A DNA stretch of 45,974 nucleotides from Spirochaetota bacterium (GCA_029554345.1 JAKPJF010000193.1:1-45974), one strand, 5' to 3'. Shown: positions 33,789 through 42,811, counted from the first letter of the stretch. Notes: generated by a model not told the origin, from the letters alone. Made by a program: numbers and translations.

Positions 33789-34935
33789 AAAGTTTACAAA
33801 CCCCAGAATAGAAAAACTTACTCCCTTTATTGTAATGGAAATTCTTGAGCGCGCTAATGAAATGACTTCGCGCGGAATAGATGTAATTCATCTTGAAGTG
33901 GGTGAACCTGATTTCGATCCGCCTGAATGTGTGACTGAGGCAGTACGATTGTCTCTTTCATCCGGTGAAACTCATTATACTCATTCTCTCGGAATGCGGG
34001 AACTGCGTGAAGCAATTGCTTCTTTTTATAACAGCGAATATAATGTGGAAGTAAATCCCGAATGTATTGCCGTAACTTCCGGATCTTCACCCGCGATACT
34101 TCTTGCTCTCAATGCTCTTTGTAATGAAGGCGATGAAGTTATAATTTCGAATCCGGGATATTCGTGTTATAAAAATTTCATTCATTCTGTAGGCGCAGTT
34201 CCTGTTGAAGTTCAAGTTTCTGCTGCAAACGGTTTTCAGTATGAAAAATCTTCTTTTAAATCTGCCGTAACTGATAGAACGCGCGCAGTATTTCTGAATT
34301 CGCCTATGAATCCTTCCGGAGTTCTCGCAAGTGATAGAACATTCGAAATGCTGGCTGAAAGCGGCATTACGGTTATTTCTGATGAAATCTATCACGGTCT
34401 TGTTTACGGCAGACGCGCGCGGAGTATGTTTGAATTTTCACGTGACTCGATAGTCATCAACGGTTTTTCCAAGCGTTTTGCGATGACGGGTTTGCGCCTC
34501 GGATACTTGATTGTTCCTGAGATATTGATTCGTTCTGTTCAGATACTTCAGCAGAATCTATTTATATGCGCTCCGTCGATTGCTCAGCGCGCAGGCATAG
34601 CGGCTTTGCAGTGCGCGGGTGATGATGTAAGAAAAATGGTTTCAGTCTATGACGAACGCAGAAAATATATGCTTATGCGTCTTGAAAAAATCGGGTTTAC
34701 AATCAGTGCTGAACCTTTTGGTGCTTTTTATATTTTTTGCGGTGCCCGCAAATTTACAAATGATTCGTATTCATTTGCTATTGAAATTCTTGATAAAGCC
34801 CATGTCGGAATAACTCCCGGTGTAGATTTCGGAACAAACGGCGAGGGTTTTGTCAGGTTTTCTTACGCTAATTCGATGGAAAGAATTAAGGAAGGCCTGG
34901 ATAGAATCGAAGCTTATCTCTCGTCTAGAAAGTAA
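33778..34935 (+). CDS. Class I/II pyridoxal-phosphate aminotransferase
   Basis: The 385-residue fold-type I aminotransferase shows the substrate-side start FIVMEILERANEM and HLEVGEPDFDPPE, the cofactor-binding NSPMNPSG and VISDEIYHGLVY, the Schiff-base lysine in GFSKRFAMTGLRLGYL, and the substrate-carboxylate arginine in FVRFSYANS. It belongs to the aspartate/alanine-type group; amino-acid specificity cannot be read. GTG 33778 is preferred because AAGGAA lies about eight bases upstream and the conserved region starts soon after. It ends 3 bp from the convergent apbE stop, with no terminator visible. Confidence 0.88.
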   Translation: MKTEKFTNPRIEKLTPFIVMEILERANEMTSRGIDVIHLEVGEPDFDPPECVTEAVRLSLSSGETHYTHSLGMRELREAIASFYNSEYNVEVNPECIAVTSGSSPAILLALNALCNEGDEVIISNPGYSCYKNFIHSVGAVPVEVQVSAANGFQYEKSSFKSAVTDRTRAVFLNSPMNPSGVLASDRTFEMLAESGITVISDEIYHGLVYGRRARSMFEFSRDSIVINGFSKRFAMTGLRLGYLIVPEILIRSVQILQQNLFICAPSIAQRAGIAALQCAGDDVRKMVSVYDERRKYMLMRLEKIGFTISAEPFGAFYIFCGARKFTNDSYSFAIEILDKAHVGITPGVDFGTNGEGFVRFSYANSMERIKEGLDRIEAYLSSRK

Positions 34936-34938
34936 TGA

Positions 34939-35967
34939 TTATCTGAATTCGACCGAATATCTTTTGTCGGTCAGTTCGAATTTGTCCTTTAGGTTTTCTG
35001 TAGCAATTATTTTAAAATCTTTAGTTATGATTACGGCCTTGCCTGATATTTTTTTTATCAGTTCGACAGCATCATTTGAATTCATTATGAAAACTTTGCT
35101 CATTGCGTCGCTTTCAACTGAGGAGGTTGCAATAATTGTAGCACTTGCGATATCCGATTCGGACGGGTATCCGGTTTTCGGATTTATGATGTGATGATAT
35201 GACTTTCCGTTTTTTTTGAAAAAACGTTCGTATGCTCCCGACGTCGAAATATAACAGTCATAAAGAGAAACGGCGCAGACATATTTTCCATTTACTCCGT
35301 CCGGAGACTGAATTCCTATCCGCCAGGGTTTTCCGTCCGGAGATTTTCCCAGAAGACCTATGTTTCCGCCGATGTTTATGAATGCATTATTTATTCCGTG
35401 CTTCTTATAAATACTAATTACTTCATCGGTTGCAAAACCTTTCGCGATTCCTCCGAGATCGGCCATCTGTCCGTTTTTTTTGAGTTTAGCTGATGAGTTC
35501 TTTTCGTCGATTATGATATCCCTGTAATCAAGCAGGGGAAGAAGCTCTTTGATTCTTTTATCGGAAGGAATATCAGCATCGGGAGAAGTCACTTTCCACA
35601 GTTTTGACAGCGGACCCGTCAGAATATTGAATGCTCCGCCGGTAATCTCGGAATAATAAATTGATTTCTTTAGAAGATATAAAGTTTCCGGCTTCATTGT
35701 GACAAAGTTCTGTCCGGCATTTGAATTCAGCTTCGATAAATCGCTTTTATCGTCATGAAAGCTCAGCTCTTTTTCAAGATACGCAAGACGTGCGCTTGCT
35801 TCGATTACAGCCTGTTCAGCGTTTTTACCATAGACAGTCTGGGAAATAACAGTTCCCATTCTGCTTTCGGAAATTATTAAAGGCTGTTTTTGTGCACATG
35901 CAGAAAAGAGAACTACGCATGCAGTTAATGCTATGCTCCAGAAAATAATTCGCGAGATAAAAGTCAT
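34939..35967 (-). CDS. apbE: FAD:protein FMN transferase ApbE, lipoprotein
   Basis: ApbE attaches FMN through a phosphodiester to Thr/Ser of proteins such as Rnf and NQR subunits. The 342-residue protein has a lipoprotein signal (LFSAC, lipid-bearing C24), RMGTVISQTVYG, LSFHDDKSDLSKLN, DLGGIAKGFATD, NIGGNIGLLG and the ISTSGAYERFF and HHIINPKTGYPS segments typical of ApbE. It acts on the outer face of the inner membrane or in the periplasm. No Rnf or NQR gene is in the window. Its start overlaps the hemerythrin stop by 1 bp. Confidence 0.94.
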   Translation of the reverse strand: MTFISRIIFWSIALTACVVLFSACAQKQPLIISESRMGTVISQTVYGKNAEQAVIEASARLAYLEKELSFHDDKSDLSKLNSNAGQNFVTMKPETLYLLKKSIYYSEITGGAFNILTGPLSKLWKVTSPDADIPSDKRIKELLPLLDYRDIIIDEKNSSAKLKKNGQMADLGGIAKGFATDEVISIYKKHGINNAFINIGGNIGLLGKSPDGKPWRIGIQSPDGVNGKYVCAVSLYDCYISTSGAYERFFKKNGKSYHHIINPKTGYPSESDIASATIIATSSVESDAMSKVFIMNSNDAVELIKKISGKAVIITKDFKIIATENLKDKFELTDKRYSVEFR

Positions 35968-36374
35968 CAGTTAAGATTTTGTCCGTTGAAGAAATTCTTG
36001 TATTTCATATCTGTGCCGAGAATGTGACTCATCAGCCAGTCTTTTAAAAAATTCATTATCGAAAGACTTATGGTTGTTTTACCTGAATCTATCTGAGATT
36101 TATATTCCTGAACTTTTTTTATAAGTTCATCATGCTCCTTTTTGTGCTTGAAGAAATCAGGATATGCTGTTTTTGACATATTATCTTCTTCGTGAGCGAA
36201 ATGTGTAATAGTATAATCGATAAGGTCTTTCAGGGTTTTTCCCATTACCGCATCGGTTTCTTTCATTAAGAGTGCAAGATGCAAGCGGTTGATTATTTCG
36301 ATAAGCTTTTTGTGTTCATTGTCGAAAATTTCTACTCCTACGCTGAACGAATCTTCCCATTCTATGTAAGCCAT
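35967..36374 (-). CDS. Bacteriohemerythrin
   Basis: The 135-residue four-helix protein has the di-iron hemerythrin ligands in order: IFDNEHKKLIEIIN (His, with Glu downstream), HFAHEEDNM (two His plus Glu), HKKEHDE (two His), and SHILGTDMKY (His, Asp). It binds O2 reversibly and in anaerobes or microaerophiles serves O2 sensing, storage or delivery. An AGGGAGG site precedes the ATG. It is transcribed with apbE, an association that could protect or serve flavoprotein redox complexes, though this is inference. Confidence 0.94.
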   Translation of the reverse strand: MAYIEWEDSFSVGVEIFDNEHKKLIEIINRLHLALLMKETDAVMGKTLKDLIDYTITHFAHEEDNMSKTAYPDFFKHKKEHDELIKKVQEYKSQIDSGKTTISLSIMNFLKDWLMSHILGTDMKYKNFFNGQNLN

Positions 36375-36474
36375 GATTCCTCCCTGATGATATCAGTATT
36401 AAAATAGCACGTTAAATCTGCAAATCAATTATTTACGGTTAATTCTTTAAAAAAATAGAAGTTTGATGCAAATC

Positions 36475-36503
36475 TTGACAGTTTATCATTTATATGTTTC
36501 AAT
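36475..36503 (+). promoter_or_regulatory. Candidate promoter of the secreted HEXXH gene
   Basis: TTGACA (36475-36480) and TTCAAT (36498-36503) have a 17-bp spacer, with an AGGGA ribosome site and the ATG immediately after. The same 144-bp gap must hold a leftward promoter for hemerythrin; TTGATT with TATTTT 16 bp apart is the best candidate. Confidence 0.45.
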
Positions 36504-36518
36504 CTGACAGGGATTATT

Positions 36519-38441
36519 ATGAACAAACTGACTGCAATTTTTATTTTTGCGTTTTTTACTTTCTTGCCGATGAAACTTGTTTATCCGGCAGATTTTAAAA
36601 CCGGCAGGCCTTCGGACATCGATAACAAAAAAGATTATTTCAGAGCAGGAATGGATGCCGGATACAAAAAAGATTTTTATTCTGCGGCATTCGAGATGAG
36701 ATATTCGTATTATTCCAAACCGGATTCTTACAGGTTTTTCTGGTATCTCAAACAATTAAATGACGCGAAGCTCTATGAAGCTGTTATAAAAGAATTTAGC
36801 ACTGCACCAGAAGAATATCATTATCATAAAGCATATCAGTTCGGTGCTGCCAGATATTACGCTCAGGCTCTTCTTGAACAGGGGAAAAGAGATGATGCCG
36901 TAAAAGTTCTTCTAAAATATTATTATAAACAGAAAGATAAAGATATTGCTTATATGCTTTTATCACATTTCTGGAATTCTGAAAAATGCGGAAATGTTTT
37001 TATTTTAAATTCAAAGCATGATGAAATGTTGAAAGACATTGCTGATAATTTTCTATTAATTTATAATGAAAAGAATTCCTCTCTTGCAGATGCGTTTTTG
37101 GATCATATGAGCGTTGCGGTTTCTCAGGCGGCAATAACCGGAATTAATAACCGGAAGATGAACGAAAGTTTTATTTTCCGATTTGATCTGATGAAAAAAG
37201 TTTTTGAAGTATGGAAGAACGATTCAAAAAGTATAAACCGTATGGATTTTGAAAGCCTTATCCGCGCGTTTGATTATTTTGCAAAAAATCCTCCATCAGT
37301 TAAAAAGCCGTATGAATTCACATGGCTGAATATCTATGTTCCTCGTGTCAATTCTTCAATTATCGTAAATGGAAAGAACAAAGCAGTTAAAATCGAATTT
37401 TCAAAGGAGGAAATATCACGTCGGATTTTCGACACGACCATGCATTTCAATACGCTTGCTGTATTTTATTATTATTTAAGCAGCGGAAACATCCTGATGA
37501 AATCGCGTTTTGAAATAATAGACGCCGAAGTGACACGATCTGATACGGCTTCAAGCATTCAGTCCATTGTTACAGAATCCGTCAGACCTTATCCTTCAAA
37601 ACTGCTTTATGATAATTTCAGGCAATATGACGGCGTGATGTGGTTTTTCCCGCATTATGAAACTGCAACTTATCTCGGCGGAGTAAAGAGCCTTATTCTG
37701 GTACCTGATTTTTTAAGTGCAAAGGATTTCAGAATGTTTACCAAGATGCCTACATCTGCTTCATGGAGAGTTCTGATACATGAGGTTTTTCATAATTTCG
37801 GATACTTCTGCAAAATTGATAATGGACATACTTTTACGGAAGCCAATAAATCTAAGTGGCCTTTATGGTATGCTAAACTCGTCAAAGAAAATAACGGAAA
37901 GACCGGAGAGCTCTTCTGGTACGAAGGCCTGATTTCGTGCAGGGATAATTCTGATAATTTTGCTGAAGTTAAAAAAGCGAAAGAATCATATCTGCCTCAG
38001 CAAGATGTTTTTAAAAAAGCATTAGTTTATTCTTCAAAAACTTCAGATGATGCATGTACTTTCGCACGCGAAATTCTGTCAAACGCGGACAAAGTACAGA
38101 ATGATTTGAAGAAACAGACTGAGCTTATAAAATCAGCGATTGATAAGGCTCCATTGATGCCGCTTCCTCTTTTTAAATACGCTTATGCCGTGCAGTGGCG
38201 TGAGAAAAATTATGAAAAATCAATTCCGTATTACGAAAAATATCTCGAAATTTTTTCAGGTTTTGACGATTCTGACACGGCACTCATTTATTTAGTAGGT
38301 TGGTACACATCGAAGAATCCTGAGCGTGCGCTTTTGCTTCTTGATAAGTATGGACAAAATCCATCGAGCGAAAAGGTTCGCAATGAACTCAATGAACGGC
38401 GCATAAAACTTTTGAAGATTAATAAAAAAAATGAAAAATAA
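36519..38441 (+). CDS. Secreted putative zinc metalloprotease with tetratricopeptide-like repeats
   Basis: The 640-residue protein has a signal peptide (about 1-24), helical TPR-like repeats in the first half, a beta-rich segment with FTWLNIYVPRVNSSIIVNG, then LIHEVFHNFGYF. Its HEVFH at 421-425 is a canonical HEXXH zinc site. A further zinc ligand might come from GHTFTEANK or WYEGLIS downstream. TPR repeats resume at the C-terminus (EKSIPYYEKYLEI, ERALLLLDKYG). I do not recognise a named family; the protease call rests on the motif and its helical context. It has its own promoter and is likely exported to periplasm or surface. Confidence 0.55.
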   Translation: MNKLTAIFIFAFFTFLPMKLVYPADFKTGRPSDIDNKKDYFRAGMDAGYKKDFYSAAFEMRYSYYSKPDSYRFFWYLKQLNDAKLYEAVIKEFSTAPEEYHYHKAYQFGAARYYAQALLEQGKRDDAVKVLLKYYYKQKDKDIAYMLLSHFWNSEKCGNVFILNSKHDEMLKDIADNFLLIYNEKNSSLADAFLDHMSVAVSQAAITGINNRKMNESFIFRFDLMKKVFEVWKNDSKSINRMDFESLIRAFDYFAKNPPSVKKPYEFTWLNIYVPRVNSSIIVNGKNKAVKIEFSKEEISRRIFDTTMHFNTLAVFYYYLSSGNILMKSRFEIIDAEVTRSDTASSIQSIVTESVRPYPSKLLYDNFRQYDGVMWFFPHYETATYLGGVKSLILVPDFLSAKDFRMFTKMPTSASWRVLIHEVFHNFGYFCKIDNGHTFTEANKSKWPLWYAKLVKENNGKTGELFWYEGLISCRDNSDNFAEVKKAKESYLPQQDVFKKALVYSSKTSDDACTFAREILSNADKVQNDLKKQTELIKSAIDKAPLMPLPLFKYAYAVQWREKNYEKSIPYYEKYLEIFSGFDDSDTALIYLVGWYTSKNPERALLLLDKYGQNPSSEKVRNELNERRIKLLKINKKNEK

Positions 38442-38524
38442 ATAATATATCGATTTCTATGTGTATGATCATGAATTGATAGTAAAGCTTTGATTTGCGT
38501 GATTAGAAATATATTGGAGTAAAC

Positions 38525-39715
38525 ATGAAAAAATTCGGAATAATATTAGGCGGATTTCTTCTTTCGTTTTCAGGCGGTGCCGCATATTCGTGGGGTGTAT
38601 TTACAGTTCCTCTCATGGAACTTTTTGATTGGAATAAGTTTGAAGCGAATATTTCATTTACGGTTTTTATGCTGGTGTTTGCGGTATGTATGCTCCCAGC
38701 GGGAATGGCGGCCGACCGTTACGGTTATAGATTTGTTTCACGAATCGGTTCGTTTTTGCTGCTTCCTGCATATCTTCTTGCGTCTCTGGTTGGTGTGGTG
38801 GGTCATAACTGGTGGCTTCCCATGACACATGGTTTAATCGGCGGAATAGGATGTGCCTGTGTATATTCAGTAATCGCTCCTGCTGTCCGATCTCATGTGA
38901 GTAAAAATACATCTTTTGCATTGTCTATAGCTGTAATGGGATTTGGTCTAGCTTCGGTATTTATTGCACCAATAAAAGTCAGACTCCTGATTCCGGGGCT
39001 TGGCATTTCGGGCACACTTGCAGTGATGGGGCTTATGGTTTTTGCGGGTTCATTTACAGGATCATTTTTGATGCCTGCTAAAAATAAAAGCGGAAGTGCT
39101 GTTATTTTTATGCCGGCAAAAATTGTAAGAGAAACATTATTAACCAAAAATTTCTATATGCTCTGGTTTATATTTGCTTCATTCGTAATCGGAGGTTTTC
39201 TAAGTCTGGGACTTTTCCCGTCATTCGCTAGATTAAACGTAACATCAGATCCGTTTTTTTCTGCATTAGTTGTTTCCCTTTTTTCCGCAGTAAACGGTTT
39301 CGGCCGTCCAGTTGCAGGATATTTGTCGGAAAAAATAGGTTATGCGAAAATTATAATGACTTCAGGATTTCTGCAGTTTCTCTTTCTATTGATGCTCGCC
39401 TTATTACCTTCTTCGGGTATCCTCCTGATTATAGTTTCTATTATTACCGGATGGTCGTTTGCTGTTATACTCGGTTTATATCCTTCTTTTACTGCTTTCA
39501 TTTTGGGAAATGAAAACCTTGGTACGAAATACGGAATGGTATTTACAGGTTTCGGTCTTGGCGCGACGGCATTATTGGGAGGGAGTTTTCTCTATGATGT
39601 AAGCGGCAGTTTCAGTACTGCGTTTCTTTCGGCAGCATTAACATCTTTTATATCAGTGTTACTGATTATTCTATTGATGTATTTCCGGAAAAAGTATAAT
39701 AGAGGTTCAGCGTGA
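38525..39715 (+). CDS. Major facilitator superfamily transporter, oxalate:formate antiporter-like
   Basis: The 396-residue protein has about twelve hydrophobic helices and the MFS loop 2-3 motif GMAADRYGYRFVSR. The N-terminal GGAAYSWGVFTVPLMELF and a second-half GRPVAGYLSEKIGY are typical of the OFA and monocarboxylate-like MFS group, so an organic anion is the likely substrate. No catabolic neighbour reveals it. A TTGGAG site precedes the ATG. It stands alone between the HEXXH gene and a 365-bp non-coding gap. Confidence 0.85.
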   Translation: MKKFGIILGGFLLSFSGGAAYSWGVFTVPLMELFDWNKFEANISFTVFMLVFAVCMLPAGMAADRYGYRFVSRIGSFLLLPAYLLASLVGVVGHNWWLPMTHGLIGGIGCACVYSVIAPAVRSHVSKNTSFALSIAVMGFGLASVFIAPIKVRLLIPGLGISGTLAVMGLMVFAGSFTGSFLMPAKNKSGSAVIFMPAKIVRETLLTKNFYMLWFIFASFVIGGFLSLGLFPSFARLNVTSDPFFSALVVSLFSAVNGFGRPVAGYLSEKIGYAKIIMTSGFLQFLFLLMLALLPSSGILLIIVSIITGWSFAVILGLYPSFTAFILGNENLGTKYGMVFTGFGLGATALLGGSFLYDVSGSFSTAFLSAALTSFISVLLIILLMYFRKKYNRGSA

Positions 39716-39837
39716 TTGAAGTGGATCATGTTTTATTTCGGGCTATGTTTAATGACTAAGAGTAATTAATATAAACTTTTAGTGGTATTGGAAAATCCAA
39801 GAGGTTTTACCGGTCAGTTGTTCTGCTGATTTTCAAC

Positions 39838-39996
39838 TTATATTAAGATCTCTCTTTTAACACCATGTTTTTTAATTAATGGTACTTCTCGATTGAAGAG
39901 CTGGTAAATATTTGCAAAAAAAATATTTACCATGTTACTTTTCTGGGGTTCTACCGTATATATTATGTCAAACTTATTGAGCGATTTAGGTATCAT
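39838..39996 (-). pseudogene. Possible remnant of a leftward gene
   Basis: A 52-codon leftward frame opens with MIPKSLNKFDIIYTVEPQ and ends with a protein-like NREVPLIKKHGVKREILI. The frame is open for 17 further codons upstream of the ATG (to 40047) without another start codon. There is no ribosome site, and I recognise no family. It may be the 3' end of a decayed gene or a chance frame. Confidence 0.25.
39902..39932. repeat. AT-rich 11-bp hairpin
   Basis: TGGTAAATATT and AATATTTACCA are perfectly complementary around the loop TGCAAAAAA. Low GC and no T-run make it a poor terminator; it could be a binding site. Confidence 0.5.
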
Positions 39997-40031
39997 CTCG
40001 CAAAATGGGTTTGTTTTTTGAGGAAGAATAT

Positions 40032-40052
40032 TGTAAATACAGCTGGTTTACA
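40032..40052 (+). promoter_or_regulatory. Inverted repeat upstream of the sigma-factor gene
   Basis: TGTAAA (40032-40037) and TTTACA (40047-40052), 9 bp apart, lie 28 bp before the ATG. It may be an operator for the sigma/VWA operon. Confidence 0.35.
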
Positions 40053-40080
40053 CCTCGAAAAACGGAGTAATTAAATAATA

Positions 40081-40674
40081 ATGAGGAAAGACATGTTCAC
40101 AAACTATTCCTTGCTCATGGAAGAATGTTCGAAAGGATATCCTGAGAAATTCATTCATGTTTATGACCACTATTTTAAAAAGATATATGATTTTGCATAT
40201 TATCGCACATGCAATCGCGAAAGTGCCGAAGATATAACCAGTCAAACGTTTATGCGGGCGCTGGAAAAGGCAGACACCTATGATAAAAGTCGTGCGAATG
40301 TATCAACATGGCTTTTTAAAATTGCTTCAAATTTGATATCAGACCATTTTCGGGCAAAAAGAAAAAGCAGCAGTCTTGAGGTCATTGAAGAACTTGCAGC
40401 CAAGGATGATTTCGAAAATGAAGTTTCAGAGAAAGAAATACTTTCTCAAGTTATGGCTGTACTTAAAAAACTTCCGGAAAAGAAAAGAGAAATCATTATT
40501 TTACGTATATGGCAGAATATGTCATACAAGGAAATTGCTGAAATATCTGGTGCAAGCGAAGCATCATGTAAAATGATTTTTTACCGTGCGATTGATGAAA
40601 TCCGTGAAAAAATTCCATTAGATTCGGCAGTGATATTAATGCTTTTGTTTGCAGCATGCGGAATGGAGGTTTAG
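40081..40674 (+). CDS. ECF-type RNA polymerase sigma factor
   Basis: The protein has about 197 residues. Region 2 (YDHYFKKIYDFAYYRTCNRESAED, then ANVSTWLFKIASNLISD) binds the core and the -10 element; region 4 (LPEKKREIIILRIWQNMSYKEIA, then GASEASCKMIFYRAIDEIR) is a helix-turn-helix for the -35. Regions 1 and 3 are missing, as in ECF sigmas. The last 15 residues (AVILMLLFAACGMEV) are unusually hydrophobic. ATG 40081 has GGAG 13 bases away; ATG 40093 has AGGAAAG at good spacing and could be the real start. It overlaps nothing but is 2 bp from the membrane VWA gene, its likely regulator or partner. Confidence 0.88.
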   Translation: MRKDMFTNYSLLMEECSKGYPEKFIHVYDHYFKKIYDFAYYRTCNRESAEDITSQTFMRALEKADTYDKSRANVSTWLFKIASNLISDHFRAKRKSSSLEVIEELAAKDDFENEVSEKEILSQVMAVLKKLPEKKREIIILRIWQNMSYKEIAEISGASEASCKMIFYRAIDEIREKIPLDSAVILMLLFAACGMEV

Positions 40675-40676
40675 CT

Positions 40677-42728
40677 ATGAAGATAATTCAAATAATAAAA
40701 AACAAAATTAAGATAAACTTAATTGAAAAAGATTTAATCTCATTTGATTCAGATATTTTCGCTGATTCAGAGAAAACACGCCAAATGATAAAATCTCTGA
40801 TTTGCTTGCGTCCTAATATTGTAATGCGTCGTACTTATAAAGCGGAATTGCGGAAAGAAATTAAAAAGCAGATTAGCGAATTAAGATATAAGAAAAAATC
40901 GATTTCGTTACTTGAATTTATAAGAGCGCACAAGAAAATTATATCTGTTTCAGCTGCTTCTTGTGTTATGATTGCTGTAGTGATCAGTGTTGTATTCAGT
41001 GAAAGATTTGATGAATTCCATTCAAATGTAAGGGAAATAGAAGATTTGGCGATTGCAGATCCATTACTTTCAGAATCAAGTGACAGTTTGAATATTTTCG
41101 ATAAAGAATTATATCCCGATCAAGCTAAATCTGAATATGATGAAGAAAATAGCGCGCGTGTTGCTTTAAAGAAAAATAGTGAAAAATTTCAAGGTCACGG
41201 ATGGAATCCTAATGGTCCATCAACTGAAGAGCCGTTAGAAATTCATGGTGGCGGGCGAATAGGTTGGGTTAAAGAGTCCAATGATAAAGATTTAGAAATT
41301 TCTCAACTTTTCAACACAGAATCTTATAATATTATCATTGACAATGATTTTCAAGATCCGGCCAAAACTCCGCTTTCAACATTTTCTGTGGATGTTGATA
41401 AAGCGGCATATTCGAATGTCCGCCGCTTTATCAATGACGGCATATTGCCTCCCAAAGATGCAGTTCGAATTGAAGAGATGATAAACTATTTTTCTTATGA
41501 TTATAACAGTCCAGGAAAGTCCGACCCTTTTTCGGTTAATACTGAAATCGGTACTTGTCCATGGAATCCTCAGAACAAGATTATGCTTGTCGGTTTGCAG
41601 GGAAAGATTATTTCGAAAAAAGAAAAACTGCCTTCGAATATCGTTTTCTTGATAGACAGTTCAGGCTCAATGGGTGCACCCGAAAAGATGGGATTGTTAA
41701 AAAAGTCTTACAAGATGCTCGTAGAAAAATTGGATAAAAATGACCATGTATCTATTGTTGCTTATGCCGGTTCTGCGGGAGTGATTCTTGAGCCGACTCC
41801 GGGGAACAAAAAAGATAAGATAATCGCTGCACTTGACAGAATAGAATCAGGCGGTTCTACTGCAGGGGGTGAGGGCATAGAACTTGCTTATAAGGTAGCG
41901 GAAAAGAATTTTAATAAAAAAGGAAACAACCGCATTATTATCGCAACTGACGGTGACTTTAATGTTGGAGCTTCAAGCGATGCTGAAATGGTGCGTCTTA
42001 TTGAATTAAAACGTGAGAAAGGTATATTCATTTCCGTAATTGGTTTTGGGATGGGTAATTATAAGGATTCAAAGATGGAGATGATTGCAGATAAAGGAAA
42101 TGGAAATTATTTCTATATAGATACGATTAATGAAGCGAAAAAGGTTATGATAGAAGAGATGGATTCTATGTTATTTACAATAGCAAAGGATGTTAAAGTA
42201 CAAGTAGAATTTAATCCGCAGAATGTCGCGTCTTATCGTCTTATTGGATATGAGAATCGTGTAATGAAGACTGAAGATTTTGAAGATGATAAAAAAGATG
42301 CTGGTGAAATCGGTGCGGGACATAGTGTGACTGCATTATACGAAATTGTACCGAGAAAAAAAGGAACAAATAGTTCAAAGAATGCTCTGCGTTATCAACA
42401 GATTGCATCAATTGGTGATGGAGGTAAGGATGAAGAAATTGCTCTAATAAAATTACGTTATAAGCAGCCGCAGGGAGATAGGAGCGAGTTGATAGAATTT
42501 GTTGTAAATAATGATTTTAACAATGCAACTGCAAATTTATATTTCGCTTCTGCGGTTGCAGAGTTCGGCATGCTTTTGAGAGATTCCCAGTATAAGGCAA
42601 AATCATCTTTTGATAGTCTTATAATGCGTGCTGAACTTTATAAAGGTAATGATAAATTCGGATATCGGAGAGAATTCATAAATCTTGCGAAGAAAGCAAA
42701 AGAAATATCATCTTCAAAAAAGAAATAG
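40677..42728 (+). CDS. Membrane VWA-domain protein of the YfbK type with anti-sigma-like N-terminus
   Basis: From ATG 40677 (GGAGG seven bases upstream) the protein has 683 residues. Residues 1-87 are basic and cytoplasmic with RRTYKAELRKEIKK, like the N-termini of membrane anti-sigma proteins. A transmembrane helix lies at 88-107. The outer part has the YfbK-type conserved lead-in (STFSVDVDKAAYSNVRRF, 234-251), a von Willebrand A domain with a complete MIDAS (DSSGSMG at 327-333, T395, D425) and a DUF3520-like C-terminus. VWA domains bind metal and protein partners. It is coupled to the ECF sigma gene, so it may hold the sigma factor at the membrane and release it on an outside signal. Confidence 0.82.
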   Translation: MKIIQIIKNKIKINLIEKDLISFDSDIFADSEKTRQMIKSLICLRPNIVMRRTYKAELRKEIKKQISELRYKKKSISLLEFIRAHKKIISVSAASCVMIAVVISVVFSERFDEFHSNVREIEDLAIADPLLSESSDSLNIFDKELYPDQAKSEYDEENSARVALKKNSEKFQGHGWNPNGPSTEEPLEIHGGGRIGWVKESNDKDLEISQLFNTESYNIIIDNDFQDPAKTPLSTFSVDVDKAAYSNVRRFINDGILPPKDAVRIEEMINYFSYDYNSPGKSDPFSVNTEIGTCPWNPQNKIMLVGLQGKIISKKEKLPSNIVFLIDSSGSMGAPEKMGLLKKSYKMLVEKLDKNDHVSIVAYAGSAGVILEPTPGNKKDKIIAALDRIESGGSTAGGEGIELAYKVAEKNFNKKGNNRIIIATDGDFNVGASSDAEMVRLIELKREKGIFISVIGFGMGNYKDSKMEMIADKGNGNYFYIDTINEAKKVMIEEMDSMLFTIAKDVKVQVEFNPQNVASYRLIGYENRVMKTEDFEDDKKDAGEIGAGHSVTALYEIVPRKKGTNSSKNALRYQQIASIGDGGKDEEIALIKLRYKQPQGDRSELIEFVVNNDFNNATANLYFASAVAEFGMLLRDSQYKAKSSFDSLIMRAELYKGNDKFGYRREFINLAKKAKEISSSKKK

Positions 42729-42740
42729 TAGAAGCAAATA

Positions 42741-42777
42741 AAAAGCCGTGTTGTAATAAAAATGCAACACGGCTTTT
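42741..42777. terminator. Bidirectional intrinsic terminator
   Basis: AAAAGCCGTGTTG and CAACACGGCTTTT form a perfect 13-bp stem with an 11-base loop, flanked by A- and T-runs. It sits between the convergent VWA and SGNH hydrolase genes and serves both. Confidence 0.9.
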
Positions 42778-42811
42778 ATATATTTTAAATTCTGCAACTT
42801 TTTAAAGAGTC

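Larger units (their letters stand above)
39716..40080. other. 365-bp AT-rich intergenic region
   Basis: The region lies before the sigma-factor gene. It holds a possible leftward gene remnant (39838-39996), an 11-bp hairpin at 39902-39932 and a TGTAAA/TTTACA inverted repeat at 40032-40052. No clear sigma-70 or ECF-type promoter is visible. Confidence 0.5.

Noticed and set aside
34936-34938. Expected terminator between the convergent aminotransferase and apbE genes
   Set aside because: The gap is only 3 bp and no stem with a T-run is visible on either side, so none is annotated.
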